From: JARFQH01 sp963825595
GTDB taxonomy: Bacteria > Desulfobacterota > Desulfobacteria > Desulfobacterales > SG8-13
NCBI GenBank assembly: GCA_963825595.1
Contig: CAWGUE010000014.1
Span: forward strand, 62,001-126,000
Direction of reading: 5' to 3'
DNA length: 64,000 nucleotides
Below, piece by piece: positions 28,087-36,939 of this stretch. A program made the position numbers and the translations under genes. Each line of letters begins with the position of its first letter. The stretch's first letter is position 1. The notes below the pieces were generated by a model, which did no database searches, had not been told where the DNA came from, and worked only from the letters and a program-made list of their open reading frames with translations.

Positions 28087-28185
28087 TTATTCCTGAAGTC
28101 CCGTTTTTGGCAGAATGTCTGATCCGTTTAATAACCGAATGGCTTCTTGCGAAACAACCGAATAAAGCCTAAAGTCAGTCTTCAT
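28087..28185 (-). CDS. Possible 32-residue small protein
   Basis: Starts MKTDFRLYSVVSQ at 28185 with GGGAG six bases upstream and ends at a TAA at 28087. The helix-like segment QEAIRLLNGSDIL gives some support. It lies in a 338-base gap (28040-28377) that otherwise shows nothing. The call is tentative. Confidence 0.25.
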   Translation of the reverse strand: MKTDFRLYSVVSQEAIRLLNGSDILPKTGLQE

Positions 28186-28377
28186 GTCATACTCCCTGCT
28201 CTGATTTTTTTCTCATATCCCTATGGTGGCGTCCCTCAAGGGCCGTCTCGGTCTCGCATGTGGATATGATGCCGCACGGAAAATCACTGCGGTTAAGGTT
28301 AGGCACTTGACGGGCAAGCTCCAGTATGGTTGTAATTTTATTCCGTATCGATCATAAAGTGAATTTGGAGACCTGTA

Positions 28378-29004
28378 GTGAATATCGAAACATATGGTGC
28401 CTTTGTTCTTGCAGCGGCAATCGTTCTGGTCATACCCGGCCCGACCATCATACTGGTGATCAGCCAGTCGGCCAGTCACGGTCGCCGGGCGGTATGGCCA
28501 CTTGTGGCCGGTGTAACCCTGGGTGATTTTACGGCCATGTCCCTATCGCTACTGGGACTCGGGGCCATCCTGGCGGCTTCCGCAACCCTGTTTGGCGTGT
28601 TGAAATGGGTCGGCGCAATTTATCTGATCTATCTCGGTATCAAGCTCTGGTGTTCCACCCCGTCATCCTTGGCCATGCATTCAGCAGCCACAGTCGTCTC
28701 TTACCGCCGGCTCTTCTCGCGGGCCTATATTGTCACCGCTCTAAATCCCAAAAGCATCGTCTTCTTTGTGGCCTTTTTACCACAATTTATCGATTACACG
28801 GCCCCGATCGCTTTCCAACTCATCCTCCTGGCTCTCACCTTTTTGATTCTCGCCGCCGCTAATGCCGCCTTGTATGGGATTTTTGCCGGCCAACTGGGCG
28901 AGGCGCTGCAATGCGCTGCCGTCCAACGCTGGTTCAACCGCTGCGGCGGCAGCGCCCTGATCGGTGCCGGTATCTTCACGGCCGCATTTCAGCGGTCTTC
29001 GTGA
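28378..29004 (+). CDS. LysE/RhtB-family exporter
   Basis: A 208-residue inner-membrane exporter of the LysE/RhtB family with about six hydrophobic helices. Family marks are the N-terminal VIPGPTIILVISQS and the central NPKSIVFFVAFLPQF. Members export amino acids or related metabolites. The start is GTG at 28378, with TTGGAG upstream. It is transcribed in the same direction as the DinB-like gene 63 bases downstream, but no link in function is evident. Substrate unknown. Confidence 0.9.
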   Translation: MNIETYGAFVLAAAIVLVIPGPTIILVISQSASHGRRAVWPLVAGVTLGDFTAMSLSLLGLGAILAASATLFGVLKWVGAIYLIYLGIKLWCSTPSSLAMHSAATVVSYRRLFSRAYIVTALNPKSIVFFVAFLPQFIDYTAPIAFQLILLALTFLILAAANAALYGIFAGQLGEALQCAAVQRWFNRCGGSALIGAGIFTAAFQRSS

Positions 29005-29066
29005 CGAAGGGCAGAGTCATTGGCCGCTAATCATATAATGATGCGTCTGCCATCAGGAAGGCAAAA

Positions 29067-29558
29067 ATGATCGATCGAAAAGCGGATATCATTCAAAACC
29101 TTGAAACAAACATGGCCGAGACCATTGCACTTTTCAAATCGCTCTCTCCCGAAAATCTCAGCATGCGGGTCTATCAGGAAGATACGGATTGGACGATCAA
29201 ACTGGTACTGGCGCATTTCGTCACAATTGAACGGTCGATGCACAGGTTATTTAAAAATATCCTTGCGGGCGGACCGGGTTCACCCAAGGATTTCGACATC
29301 GACCGGTTCAATCGTACCCAACCGAGAAAACTCGACGGACTCACCCTTGATGAACTGATCCGCCAGTTCGAGGCCGTGCGGTCAGACACGATCTTAATCG
29401 TCAACAATATGTCAGAGGAGGATCTCAACCGCGAGGGCTGGCATGTTTTTCACGGCCACGGCACGCTTGAAAGATTTATCCGCTGGGCGTATGAGCATGT
29501 CAACATTCATGCCGACGATATTCGCAAAGTCATCGGTGGCAACGAAGCCGGTGATTGA
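29067..29558 (+). CDS. DinB-like four-helix metal-binding protein
   Basis: A 163-residue all-helical protein of the DinB/YfiT superfamily. The expected metal-binding histidines are visible in LAHFVTIERS (helix 2) and in HVNIHADDIRK near the C-terminus. AGGAAGG precedes the start. Family members include thiol-dependent transferases and proteins of unknown role. The name DinB here refers to the B. subtilis gene, not the E. coli polymerase. Confidence 0.82.
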   Translation: MIDRKADIIQNLETNMAETIALFKSLSPENLSMRVYQEDTDWTIKLVLAHFVTIERSMHRLFKNILAGGPGSPKDFDIDRFNRTQPRKLDGLTLDELIRQFEAVRSDTILIVNNMSEEDLNREGWHVFHGHGTLERFIRWAYEHVNIHADDIRKVIGGNEAGD

Positions 29559-29594
29559 TAATGCGCCAGCCGACCGGTAATCGTCACACGCCGT

Positions 29595-30077
29595 TCATTT
29601 GCTACTGGAACGGCAGAGGAGAAAATTTACCGCTTTCATACTCATGACAATACGGCCTTCCTGGTTCAGCACTTCGATAAAAGAGTGAACGATACCGCGA
29701 TCCGGTTTTGAACGCGACCGATTGGTTTCTGTAACGGACACGCGGAGCGAAAGCGTATCTCCGGGGCGTACGGGCCTGATCCATCGCAGCTCGTCTACGC
29801 CCGGAGATCCGAGACTGGCCACCCCGGACAGGTAATGTTCTACGAACAGCCGCATCATCAAGCCGGCCGTATGCCAGCCTGAAGCAATGAGTCCGCCGTA
29901 TATGGTAGACCTTGCCGCCGCCGGATCGGTGTGGAAGCGCTGGGGATCGAACCGGGTGCCGAAATCAATAATTTCCTCTTCTGTTACCGAAATCGCGCCG
30001 AATTGATAAACAGCACCGGTGACATAATCCTCAAAGTAGAGCTCTTCGACGGGGATATCAAATCCGGACAGATTCAT
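29595..30077 (-). CDS. MaoC-like hydratase/dehydratase
   Basis: A 160-residue single hot-dog-fold protein of the MaoC family. The catalytic Asp and His lie in FDPQRFHTDP, followed by GGLIASGWHT, the typical (R)-enoyl-CoA hydratase pattern. It would hydrate trans-2-enoyl-CoA in fatty-acid breakdown or related routes. The start at 30077 (MNLSGFDIP) was preferred to an upstream in-frame ATG because it follows an AAAAGGGA stretch. It converges with the DinB-like gene. Confidence 0.88.
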   Translation of the reverse strand: MNLSGFDIPVEELYFEDYVTGAVYQFGAISVTEEEIIDFGTRFDPQRFHTDPAAARSTIYGGLIASGWHTAGLMMRLFVEHYLSGVASLGSPGVDELRWIRPVRPGDTLSLRVSVTETNRSRSKPDRGIVHSFIEVLNQEGRIVMSMKAVNFLLCRSSSK

Positions 30078-30250
30078 AATTTTTCCCTTTTCTACCATTG
30101 GTGGTGTTCTCAACGACTTGAAGATTCGGTTTGGAATTCTATCTGAAATTTCATCAATACCTTAATTTTGCGATCAGAAGAACGACACGGGTTCGCCGCT
30201 TCTGAAGGAGACGGCTTCGTATAATGAGTTAGAACCACAAGGAATTCGAC

Positions 30251-30556
30251 ATGGGAAGACTTTTGATTTTGCCGAAAGCGTTGGCCATGGACAAAATAGA
30301 AATATCCGGCTTGGACAATGGATCTTTACCCCTTTGTTATATGTCCGATTATTCGGTTCTGGCGCTTCAGGTCGACAACTTCGATGCCGCCCAAAGCCTC
30401 CTTGAGGAGGAGCAGCAACAGCTCATAAAAACTCCCGTGGGACTCAATGTTGTCGTTGACGGTATCACGGGCTTACAGAACATTCTGCGGTTGTTCGAAA
30501 CTCACGGGATTGAGGCCGCATTCACGGACATCGCCGCTCAAATCTATCAGGGGTGA
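30251..30556 (+). CDS. Hypothetical protein (101 aa)
   Basis: An unrecognised cytoplasmic protein. It shows a beta-rich N-terminal part (MDKIEISGLDNGSLPLCYM), a helix rich in Glu and Gln (DAAQSLLEEEQQQLI) and an end resembling an alpha/beta repeat (VVVDGITGLQNILRLFETHG). An alternative start lies at 30287. The strand-helix-strand-helix order could be an ACT-like or ferredoxin-like fold, which is a guess. It is followed by dispersed repeat family B. Confidence 0.6.
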   Translation: MGRLLILPKALAMDKIEISGLDNGSLPLCYMSDYSVLALQVDNFDAAQSLLEEEQQQLIKTPVGLNVVVDGITGLQNILRLFETHGIEAAFTDIAAQIYQG

Positions 30557-30680
30557 TAACAGTAGGGGCCTGTCGGTGGCAGGAACGACGGTTGCATTCA
30601 CGGATAGAACTATTGAGGGCGGCGCTGATGGAGTTGACCGACACCTATTAGAATCCATTTCATAAATAGGATACTGGTTC

Positions 30681-30835
30681 AAGGTCAAGGCGGGACCGAG
30701 TTTCCCCGCTGTGCGGGACTTCCCGTCTGATCAAGTCTTCTTCGCGAGTCGCAATCCGCAGGCACACGCATGGTTGCCGAGGATTTGAAAGGAGTGCCCG
30801 ACGCAGGAACCGGGACAAAAGACTTTTTTGATATA
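30681..30835. repeat. Dispersed repeat family B, copy 1
   Basis: Matches 60410-60640 in the same orientation. Shared blocks include GTCAAGGCG, CCCCGCTGTGCGGG, CTGATCAAGTCTTCTT (one base different), CGCAGGCA and a closing AAAAGACTTTTTTGA-like segment. It lies in the 389-base gap after the hypothetical gene; no gene was recognised in the gap. Confidence 0.8.
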
Positions 30836-30945
30836 GCTTCTAGATAGGCATGTCCCTATGGTGAAGAATCCTTGGCTCGCAGCCGGCTATGGTGCCCCTG
30901 ATCGCCAGCGTTCGACCCGCGTTATTAACCGACCCGCCGGATGGC

Positions 30946-32235
30946 TCAATTTTTTAGTGCTTCCGTTCCTGCGCCCGTGGGGGCCAACGTCTTCGGCGCG
31001 AAATCGAGAGTGGCCAAATGGTCCGTAACGGTCTCGGCGCGACGAATCCGCTCTACACTACCGTCGGTATGCAGCAGAAGCTCCTGGGGCCGCAGCCGGC
31101 CGTTGTAGTTGAATCCCATGGCGTGACCATGGGCGCCGGTATCGTGGATGCACAGGGTGTCACCGTCCTCGATTTTCGGCAGCCGTCTCAACCTGGCGAA
31201 CTTGTCGTTGTTTTCACATAGGGATCCGACCACATCCACGGTTTCGAATTCGACCGCGTTTTCTTTGCCAGGTATTGTGATGTGGTGATAGGCGCCGTAC
31301 ATGGCCGGGCGCATCAAAGCGGACATGGAGGCATCCACACCCACGTATTTTCGGTAGGTATCCTTGCGATTGATGACCGTCGTCACCAGTACCCCGTGGG
31401 GACCGGTCATATAGCGACCGCTTTCCATGTAAAGTTTGGGCACGTATCCGTTACGGCCTTTGAAAGCGGCAAATGCCCGCCCGATGCCCTCGGCCATGGC
31501 TTCCAGTTCAAGCGGCAGGTCATCCGGCCGGTAAGGAATCCCCAACCCCCCGCCAATGTTCACGAAATCAAAGACGATGTTTAGTTCGCGTCCGATCCAT
31601 TCTGAAATCTCCAGCAGCATTTCAGCTGTCTGCACCATGTAGCGATAATCGCGTTCATTGGACACCAGCATGGTGTGCAGGCCGAATTTCCGCGCCCCCC
31701 TTTCCATCGCCAGACGATACGCGTCGCGTATCTGATCGTGAGTCACACCATACTTGGCCTCAACCGGATTGCCGATAATGCTGTTGCCGGTGCGGCGCGG
31801 GCCGGGATTGTATCGAAAACAGATCAGCTCCGGCATTTCGGGCACTTTGGGAATCAGAGTGATGTCGTCCAGATTTAGAATAGACCCGCCATCGCGGGCT
31901 GCGAAGTCGAACTCTTCGACTGACGTGTTGTTGGACGTAAACATAATGTCCCTGTCTCGGGCACCTTCGCGGCGGCTCAAAAGCAGCTCTGCAATAGAGC
32001 TGCAGTCGAATCCGAAGCCCATCTGTCGCATGATATTTAGGATGCTGGGGTTCGGCAGGGCTTTGACGGCAAAGTATTCACGAAATCCTTCAAAAAGAGC
32101 GAAGGCTCTTGAGAGATCTCGGGCCGTTTGGCGGATGCCGGTTTCGTCATAAATGTGAAACGGCGTTCCAAATTCTTTGACGATCTCCTTCAGCAGGTTA
32201 TGAAGACGATTTTCAAATGATGGTGACATCGGCAT
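30946..32235 (-). CDS. lysA: Diaminopimelate decarboxylase
   Basis: A 429-residue fold-III PLP enzyme that makes lysine from meso-diaminopimelate, the last step of the pathway. The PLP lysine is K58 in YFAVKALPNP; the phosphate-binding glycine run is NIGGGLGIPY; SLCENNDKFA corresponds to the family cysteine motif with Cys at the active site. The C-terminal domain carries YNGRLRPQELL. The gene starts 3 bases after dapL ends, with AGGAGG inside the dapL tail, so it is an operon with translational coupling. The start could also be the ATG two codons later. Confidence 0.95.
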   Translation of the reverse strand: MPMSPSFENRLHNLLKEIVKEFGTPFHIYDETGIRQTARDLSRAFALFEGFREYFAVKALPNPSILNIMRQMGFGFDCSSIAELLLSRREGARDRDIMFTSNNTSVEEFDFAARDGGSILNLDDITLIPKVPEMPELICFRYNPGPRRTGNSIIGNPVEAKYGVTHDQIRDAYRLAMERGARKFGLHTMLVSNERDYRYMVQTAEMLLEISEWIGRELNIVFDFVNIGGGLGIPYRPDDLPLELEAMAEGIGRAFAAFKGRNGYVPKLYMESGRYMTGPHGVLVTTVINRKDTYRKYVGVDASMSALMRPAMYGAYHHITIPGKENAVEFETVDVVGSLCENNDKFARLRRLPKIEDGDTLCIHDTGAHGHAMGFNYNGRLRPQELLLHTDGSVERIRRAETVTDHLATLDFAPKTLAPTGAGTEALKN

Positions 32236-32238
32236 GGG

Positions 32239-33471
32239 TTATGCGCCTCCTTTCAACGCATCGGAAACCCGTTGCATGGCTTTTTTAACATTCTCCCGGG
32301 AGTTGAAGGCACTGATCCGGATAAAGCCTTGCCCACACTTGCCGAAGCCGGCACCGGGGGTGCAGACGACCCCTGCCTTTTCAAGTAATCGGTCGAAGAA
32401 CTTCCATGAATCGGTGCGTCCATCCACCCAGATGTAAGGAGAATTCTCTCCACCGATGCAGTCGTAACCAAGGGCGGTCATCTTCTCTCGGATGTGCTCA
32501 GCATTTACCATATAGTAATCGATCAAAGCCCTGGTCTGGTTCCGGCCCTCTTCACTGTAAATTGCTTCCGCGGCCCGTTGGACCGGGTAAGACACGCTGT
32601 TGAATTTGGTCGTATGCCGTCGGTTCCACAGGCTGTGGACGCTGTGTGTGCCACCGGTTTTGGTGAACGCCCGACAGGATTTGGGAACGACCGTGAAAGC
32701 GCAGCGCGTGCCGGTGAAACCGGCCGTTTTTGAAAAACTCCTGAATTCGATGGCCACCTCCTGCGCGCCTTCGATCTCGTAGATTGACCGGGGCAGGCTG
32801 TCATCACGGACAAAAGACTCGTAAGCGGCATCGAAAAGAATCAGGGCCTGGTTGCTACGGGCGAAGTCAACCCAGGCCTTGAGCCCGGTCTTGGTGATCG
32901 TCGCCCCGGTGGGATTGTTGGGAAAACAGAGATAGATGAGGTCAACCGGCTCGGTCGGTAATTCGGGTACAAACCCGTTAGCGCGGTTTCCCTCGAGGTA
33001 AACGATGCCGCTGTATCGGCCGTCACTGTGATCTCCGGTTCTTCCGGCCATCACGTTGGTATCGAGATAGACGGGATAAACCGGATCGGGAATCGCGACG
33101 TTGCTATCGGTGGCAAAAATTTCTTGAATATTGCCGGTGTCGCACTTGGCGCCGTCGCTGACGAATATTTCATCAGGGGCGATATCTGCTCCCCGGACTT
33201 GAAATTCGTTATGGGCAATCTTCTCGCGCAAAAAGGGGTAGCCCTGTTCGGGGCCGTATCCACGGAATGAGGCATCCACAGCCATTTCATCGACGGCACG
33301 ATGAAATGCCTTGATACAGGCCTCAGGAAGTGCCCGGGTGACATCACCGATGCCGAGTTTGATGATTTCTCTTTCCGGATGGACTTGTTGAAAAGCCGCC
33401 ACTCTTTTGGCAATATCTGAAAACAGATAGGATGCCTTGAGCTTCAGATAATTTTCGTTGATCGTGATCAT
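32239..33471 (-). CDS. dapL: LL-diaminopimelate aminotransferase
   Basis: A 410-residue class I/II PLP aminotransferase that converts tetrahydrodipicolinate directly to LL-diaminopimelate, bypassing the acylated intermediates. Marks include the N-terminal INENYLKLKASYLFSDIAKR region (residues 3-22), RGYGPEQGYPFLRE, FPNNPTGAT and the PLP lysine in SFSKTAGFTG. AGGAGA precedes the start. The DapL route is typical of sulfate reducers, chlamydiae and plants. It is followed by lysA, giving the direct path to lysine. Confidence 0.95.
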   Translation of the reverse strand: MITINENYLKLKASYLFSDIAKRVAAFQQVHPEREIIKLGIGDVTRALPEACIKAFHRAVDEMAVDASFRGYGPEQGYPFLREKIAHNEFQVRGADIAPDEIFVSDGAKCDTGNIQEIFATDSNVAIPDPVYPVYLDTNVMAGRTGDHSDGRYSGIVYLEGNRANGFVPELPTEPVDLIYLCFPNNPTGATITKTGLKAWVDFARSNQALILFDAAYESFVRDDSLPRSIYEIEGAQEVAIEFRSFSKTAGFTGTRCAFTVVPKSCRAFTKTGGTHSVHSLWNRRHTTKFNSVSYPVQRAAEAIYSEEGRNQTRALIDYYMVNAEHIREKMTALGYDCIGGENSPYIWVDGRTDSWKFFDRLLEKAGVVCTPGAGFGKCGQGFIRISAFNSRENVKKAMQRVSDALKGGA

Positions 33472-33568
33472 TGCATCTCCTCACATTAAGTGTCGAATTC
33501 AATTTCCGTATGGTCATGAAAGTGCCGACCGGCGAACAAGAACATTCCGCAAGTGGCGCAATATGGAT

Positions 33569-33820
33569 TCAACGGCCACCCTTGTCAATTGGAATTCGGG
33601 CTGTTTCCTTATAGGTTTCAAGCACAATAACCGTGCGGACGGGACGGATCCCCTCGACGGCACTGATTTTATCCCGAATCAAGCGGCCAAGCTCCTCAGG
33701 GCCGGAGACCCGCACTTTTACCAACATCCCATCGTCTCCGGCTACACAATGGACTTCCTGGACCTCCGCCAGTGCAGCCAAGGCTGCCAGTAAAAGGATT
33801 AAGACGATCTCCCCCTTCAT
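33569..33820 (-). CDS. Stand-alone Lrp/AsnC ligand-binding (RAM) domain protein
   Basis: An 83-residue protein consisting only of the alpha/beta RAM domain that senses amino acids in Lrp/AsnC regulators. The pattern EIVLILL, EVQEVHCVAGDDGMLVKVRV, then LGRLIRDKISAVEGIRPVRT and VIVLE matches the beta-alpha-beta-beta-alpha-beta order. The helix-turn-helix of full Lrp proteins is absent: a TAG lies seven codons upstream in frame and no HTH is readable before it. Free RAM proteins are known in archaea and some bacteria. It lies 97 bases upstream of dapL on the same strand. No clear ribosome site is seen, so the start is uncertain. Confidence 0.75.
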   Translation of the reverse strand: MKGEIVLILLLAALAALAEVQEVHCVAGDDGMLVKVRVSGPEELGRLIRDKISAVEGIRPVRTVIVLETYKETARIPIDKGGR

Positions 33821-33927
33821 GGCATTGCCATCGATGCGCTAAGAGGCTTGTTGCTTTGACCTTTTCCGGAGCAAAACGCATCACTTTTAGGGTAAGCACG
33901 CTTTCGAAGACAACCGGTATCTGCGGT

Positions 33928-34044
33928 TTACTGTTCGGTGAGCTCCTCGAACATCTCCCTGGGCGCACCGCAGACGGGACATTTCAGGGGTGGTTGCTCT
34001 CCGTCATGAATGTAACCGCAAATCACACACCGCCAGCGTTTCAT
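33928..34044 (-). CDS. Minimal rubredoxin-like protein (38 aa)
   Basis: A very short gene starting MKRWRCVICGYIHDG with GGAGGGAACAGGA upstream. It has two CxxC knuckles, CVIC (residues 6-9) and CPVC (22-25), which would hold one iron with four sulfurs. This is the compact form found at the C-terminus of rubrerythrins (about 36 residues), shorter than normal rubredoxin (about 52). It may serve as an electron carrier in oxygen or peroxide defence. It lies between the PfkB and RAM genes on the same strand. Confidence 0.85.
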   Translation of the reverse strand: MKRWRCVICGYIHDGEQPPLKCPVCGAPREMFEELTEQ

Positions 34045-34179
34045 TCCTGTTCCCTCCATCGGCTTGCAAAATAATAACGATCATCTCCCCCTGTCTCGGT
34101 ATCACATGGGCCCATGCCCCATCCCTCTGGTATTACATTTCGGTGGCCTTTTTTCCCAACGGGCCACCTCCTATTTGAT

Positions 34180-35082
34180 CTATTTCCGGTGAGAGTCATG
34201 ATTTCGAACAGTCACCGTTCCCGGGTCGAGAAAATGTTTCTCCACCATTTGATCTATTTCCGACCCGGAGGGCAGGGCTGTTGCGCCGAAGCCACGCGTG
34301 GAAAGCGCCGCTGCTGCCACGGCAAATCGGCCGGCAGTGATCGCATCGCTGCATTCGAGGTAGCGAACCAGGAATGCCGCCGCGAAGACATCTCCTGCAC
34401 CTGTGGTATCGACAACGGACACTTTGGGTGCCGTCAGCTGAATGAAACGCGCGCCGTCATAAAGGCGGGCGCCTTTGGCGCCCTGTGTGATTATCGTCAT
34501 TTTCGGTCCCATTCGATACATCCGTTGCAATGCCGTGTCGATATCTCCGGTCGACGTAAGGTTCCGGGCCTCCTGGGCGTCAACTTTCAGTATGTCGCAA
34601 TGGCGGATCGCCGTTTCGGCATTCGATCCCATTCTCTGGATCACCAGGTTTTCGCCCGTCAGGCCGCGGAGAAAGCCTTGAGCATCCAGCAACACACGCC
34701 CTTTACGTCTGGTTGTCAATATGGCAGGATCGATCTCCTGCAAGACCGGCCCCGCCAAAATGGCCGGTGCCTCAAACACTTCCGGCGGCATGTCGCTCAC
34801 GTGCAAGCTGCGGCCGCTCCAGGCGTATTGACGCCGCTTCCCGGATGCATAGATATTTTCGAAATGTGTTACCGGGCCCTTATCCGAAAAGTATCGGACA
34901 TCCACACCCTGTTGCGCGAGACGGCGCTTTATTTCAGAATCTCCGCAGCCGACAACGGCCACCGGCTGCAGGAGTCGCACCATAAGCAGCGCCGCATACC
35001 ACACAGTACCGCCGAACGTTTCCACCACGGCATTGCGGGCGGATATCGTGTCGCGGGTCGGATTACCAATCAGGTAGATCAT
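34180..35082 (-). CDS. PfkB-family sugar or nucleoside kinase
   Basis: A 300-residue ribokinase-family protein. The ATP and catalytic site is DTTGAGD (225-231), with D231 as the catalytic base, and the N-terminal GNPTRD with FGGTVWYAA corresponds to the substrate-side signature. The lid strand region is slightly short. The substrate is uncertain; sugars, nucleosides and inositol derivatives are all possible. It heads a run of minus-strand genes that continues into the mini-rubredoxin, RAM, dapL and lysA. Confidence 0.88.
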   Translation of the reverse strand: MIYLIGNPTRDTISARNAVVETFGGTVWYAALLMVRLLQPVAVVGCGDSEIKRRLAQQGVDVRYFSDKGPVTHFENIYASGKRRQYAWSGRSLHVSDMPPEVFEAPAILAGPVLQEIDPAILTTRRKGRVLLDAQGFLRGLTGENLVIQRMGSNAETAIRHCDILKVDAQEARNLTSTGDIDTALQRMYRMGPKMTIITQGAKGARLYDGARFIQLTAPKVSVVDTTGAGDVFAAAFLVRYLECSDAITAGRFAVAAAALSTRGFGATALPSGSEIDQMVEKHFLDPGTVTVRNHDSHRK

Positions 35083-35194
35083 GGCCGGTGTTTATCTGAT
35101 AAACCGCTAGAACAGTAATATACGAACGCGTGTCCATCTGCTGGGGTCGATGGGATGATTGTGTATCCACATCGTCTGTTCGGATGAGCGCGTG

Positions 35195-35542
35195 CTAATA
35201 ACCGTGTTCACCGGTCGTAACCAGAACGAGTCTGCCGTTTTCGAATCTCAGGTAACGGATGAGCTTGTGGTTTCCGAGGTTATAGGTCCAGCGCTCAACG
35301 GTCACATGCTCCTTCACCAAAAAGGGGGTGCGGTATGTATGGCGCTCCGGTTCGTAAATGTCATTGCCATAATACGGAGCGTAATAGTCGTAAACACGCT
35401 CCTCGAGCCAGACTTCGATATGAGTGGGCTCTCCGCACTCCGCCAATACCCTGGGTTTGAAATCCCCTTCGGATATCAGTTTGGTTCCGCATCTGAAATC
35501 ACCGGCATTGGCCAGCGACCAACAATTAAGACCGATGAGCAC
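35195..35542 (-). CDS. DUF2845-like exported protein, start probably disrupted
   Basis: The mature part begins GDFRCGTKLISEGD and contains VLAECGEPTHIEVW, the two-cysteine pattern of DUF2845 proteins, which are small periplasmic proteins of unknown function. The open frame gives only a GTG start at 35542 and a signal segment of about 13 residues without a positive N-terminus. An ATG at 35577 with GAGG upstream would supply MIRLPLII and then join LTLTVLIGLN if one base were added in the AAATT run near 35553. That would give a normal signal peptide ending at Ala-Asn-Ala. Either the assembly lacks a base or the gene is damaged. Confidence 0.65.
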   Translation of the reverse strand: MLIGLNCWSLANAGDFRCGTKLISEGDFKPRVLAECGEPTHIEVWLEERVYDYYAPYYGNDIYEPERHTYRTPFLVKEHVTVERWTYNLGNHKLIRYLRFENGRLVLVTTGEHGY

Positions 35543-35728
35543 GGTTAAAGTTAAATTATCAGGGGCAATCTTATCATTTTTTGATCCTCATCGAGTATGA
35601 ACAAAGATAACCGCAACCGTAGAATTATTCAAGGCATTGCCGCCCCTCAGAGGACCAATCGTTTGGGGGCAAAGACGTGCGGGGGGGCCTTTTGACATGA
35701 AGAGGTTTGACCATTAATATTTTGATTG

Positions 35729-36778
35729 ATGATATACCGTATAGACAACAAGGACAAAGACGACCCCCATATCAATCTGGCGTTGGAGGAATTCTGCCTG
35801 CGAAACCTCACGCCAAACCGATCATATGTTTTATTGTATGTCAACCGACCGGCTGTGATTATCGGTCGTCACCAAAATATTCTTCAGGAAGTCAATCTTC
35901 GTTTCACCGAACAGGCCGGTCTGCCGATTATCCGCCGAATCACGGGCGGCGGGACAGTTTTTCACGACTTCGGGAATCTGAATTTCAGCTTTATTCACGC
36001 CTATAATCGCCAGAGCCTGGCAAATGTCCGTCAGACGATCGCGCCGATTCGGACAGCCCTTGCGGAAATGGGTGTACCTGCTGTCTTCAACCATAAAAAC
36101 GATCTGTTTGTCGCGGATAGAAAGATTTCCGGAAATGCCCAGTTTTCAAACACCAAGCGGTTTCTGGTCCATGGAACGCTGTTATTCGACAGCAATCTTG
36201 TACATCTGCAATGGGCCCTGAATGCACAGGCAGGCCACATCACTTCAATGGCGCGAAAATCGGTGCAGAGCGGGGTCACCAATATTTCACTGTATCTGAA
36301 AAACTCTTTTGATCTAAAAGAGTTTCGTAAACGTTTGCTCGAAACTGTGGCCGGCCTGTGCGGAGGGATGAAAACCATGCACCTTGAGGATAACCAGTGG
36401 CAGGCTATCGAGCGACTGTCTCAAGAAAAGTACCGATCCTGGGATTGGAATTACGGTAAAGCGCCTGTTTTTCAGATCAACCGGCTCGGCCACAACTCCG
36501 CTGGCCGATTGGGTTATTCGATGGATGTGGAAAACGGGTGTATTACCGCCATCCGGTTTGAGAAGGAAGGCACTGTTTTTGTCGACCAACCAAAGATCGA
36601 GGACCGATTGGCAGGCGTGCCTTTCCGTCGCGAGGCCATCAGAGCCCGGCTCTATAAACTCGATTCAAAGGTGTTCGGATGGAGGCTCACCGCGGACCAG
36701 GTGGCCGACCTTCTCACCGCTGACCTCGGTCAAACCAACAAACCTGTTTTACAAACACCCCATCGTGATCTATTCTAG
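35729..36778 (+). CDS. lplA: Lipoate-protein ligase A
   Basis: A 349-residue protein of the lipoate/biotin ligase family with both the catalytic and the C-terminal accessory domain of LplA. Signatures are RRITGGGTVFHD, the catalytic lysine in KISGNAQ and the HGTLLF motif. It attaches salvaged lipoate to 2-oxoacid dehydrogenase E2 or glycine-cleavage H protein in the cytoplasm. The ATG at 35729 was used; the TTG just before it is also in frame. It precedes the M16 gene by 160 bases without an evident link. Confidence 0.92.
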   Translation: MIYRIDNKDKDDPHINLALEEFCLRNLTPNRSYVLLYVNRPAVIIGRHQNILQEVNLRFTEQAGLPIIRRITGGGTVFHDFGNLNFSFIHAYNRQSLANVRQTIAPIRTALAEMGVPAVFNHKNDLFVADRKISGNAQFSNTKRFLVHGTLLFDSNLVHLQWALNAQAGHITSMARKSVQSGVTNISLYLKNSFDLKEFRKRLLETVAGLCGGMKTMHLEDNQWQAIERLSQEKYRSWDWNYGKAPVFQINRLGHNSAGRLGYSMDVENGCITAIRFEKEGTVFVDQPKIEDRLAGVPFRREAIRARLYKLDSKVFGWRLTADQVADLLTADLGQTNKPVLQTPHRDLF

Positions 36779-36939
36779 AGTCTTAAACGACCTCGAAACC
36801 AGCATCGGGCGGCAGGTTCGGTATCACCACCGAAGGATATGGGGCATAGGCGGGCGCTGCCCGTTTCAGGGCCCGGGTACCAGAATGACGAAACCACCGA
36901 ACGAAAAAATATCGCTCAAATCATCGGAGGATTGATCGC

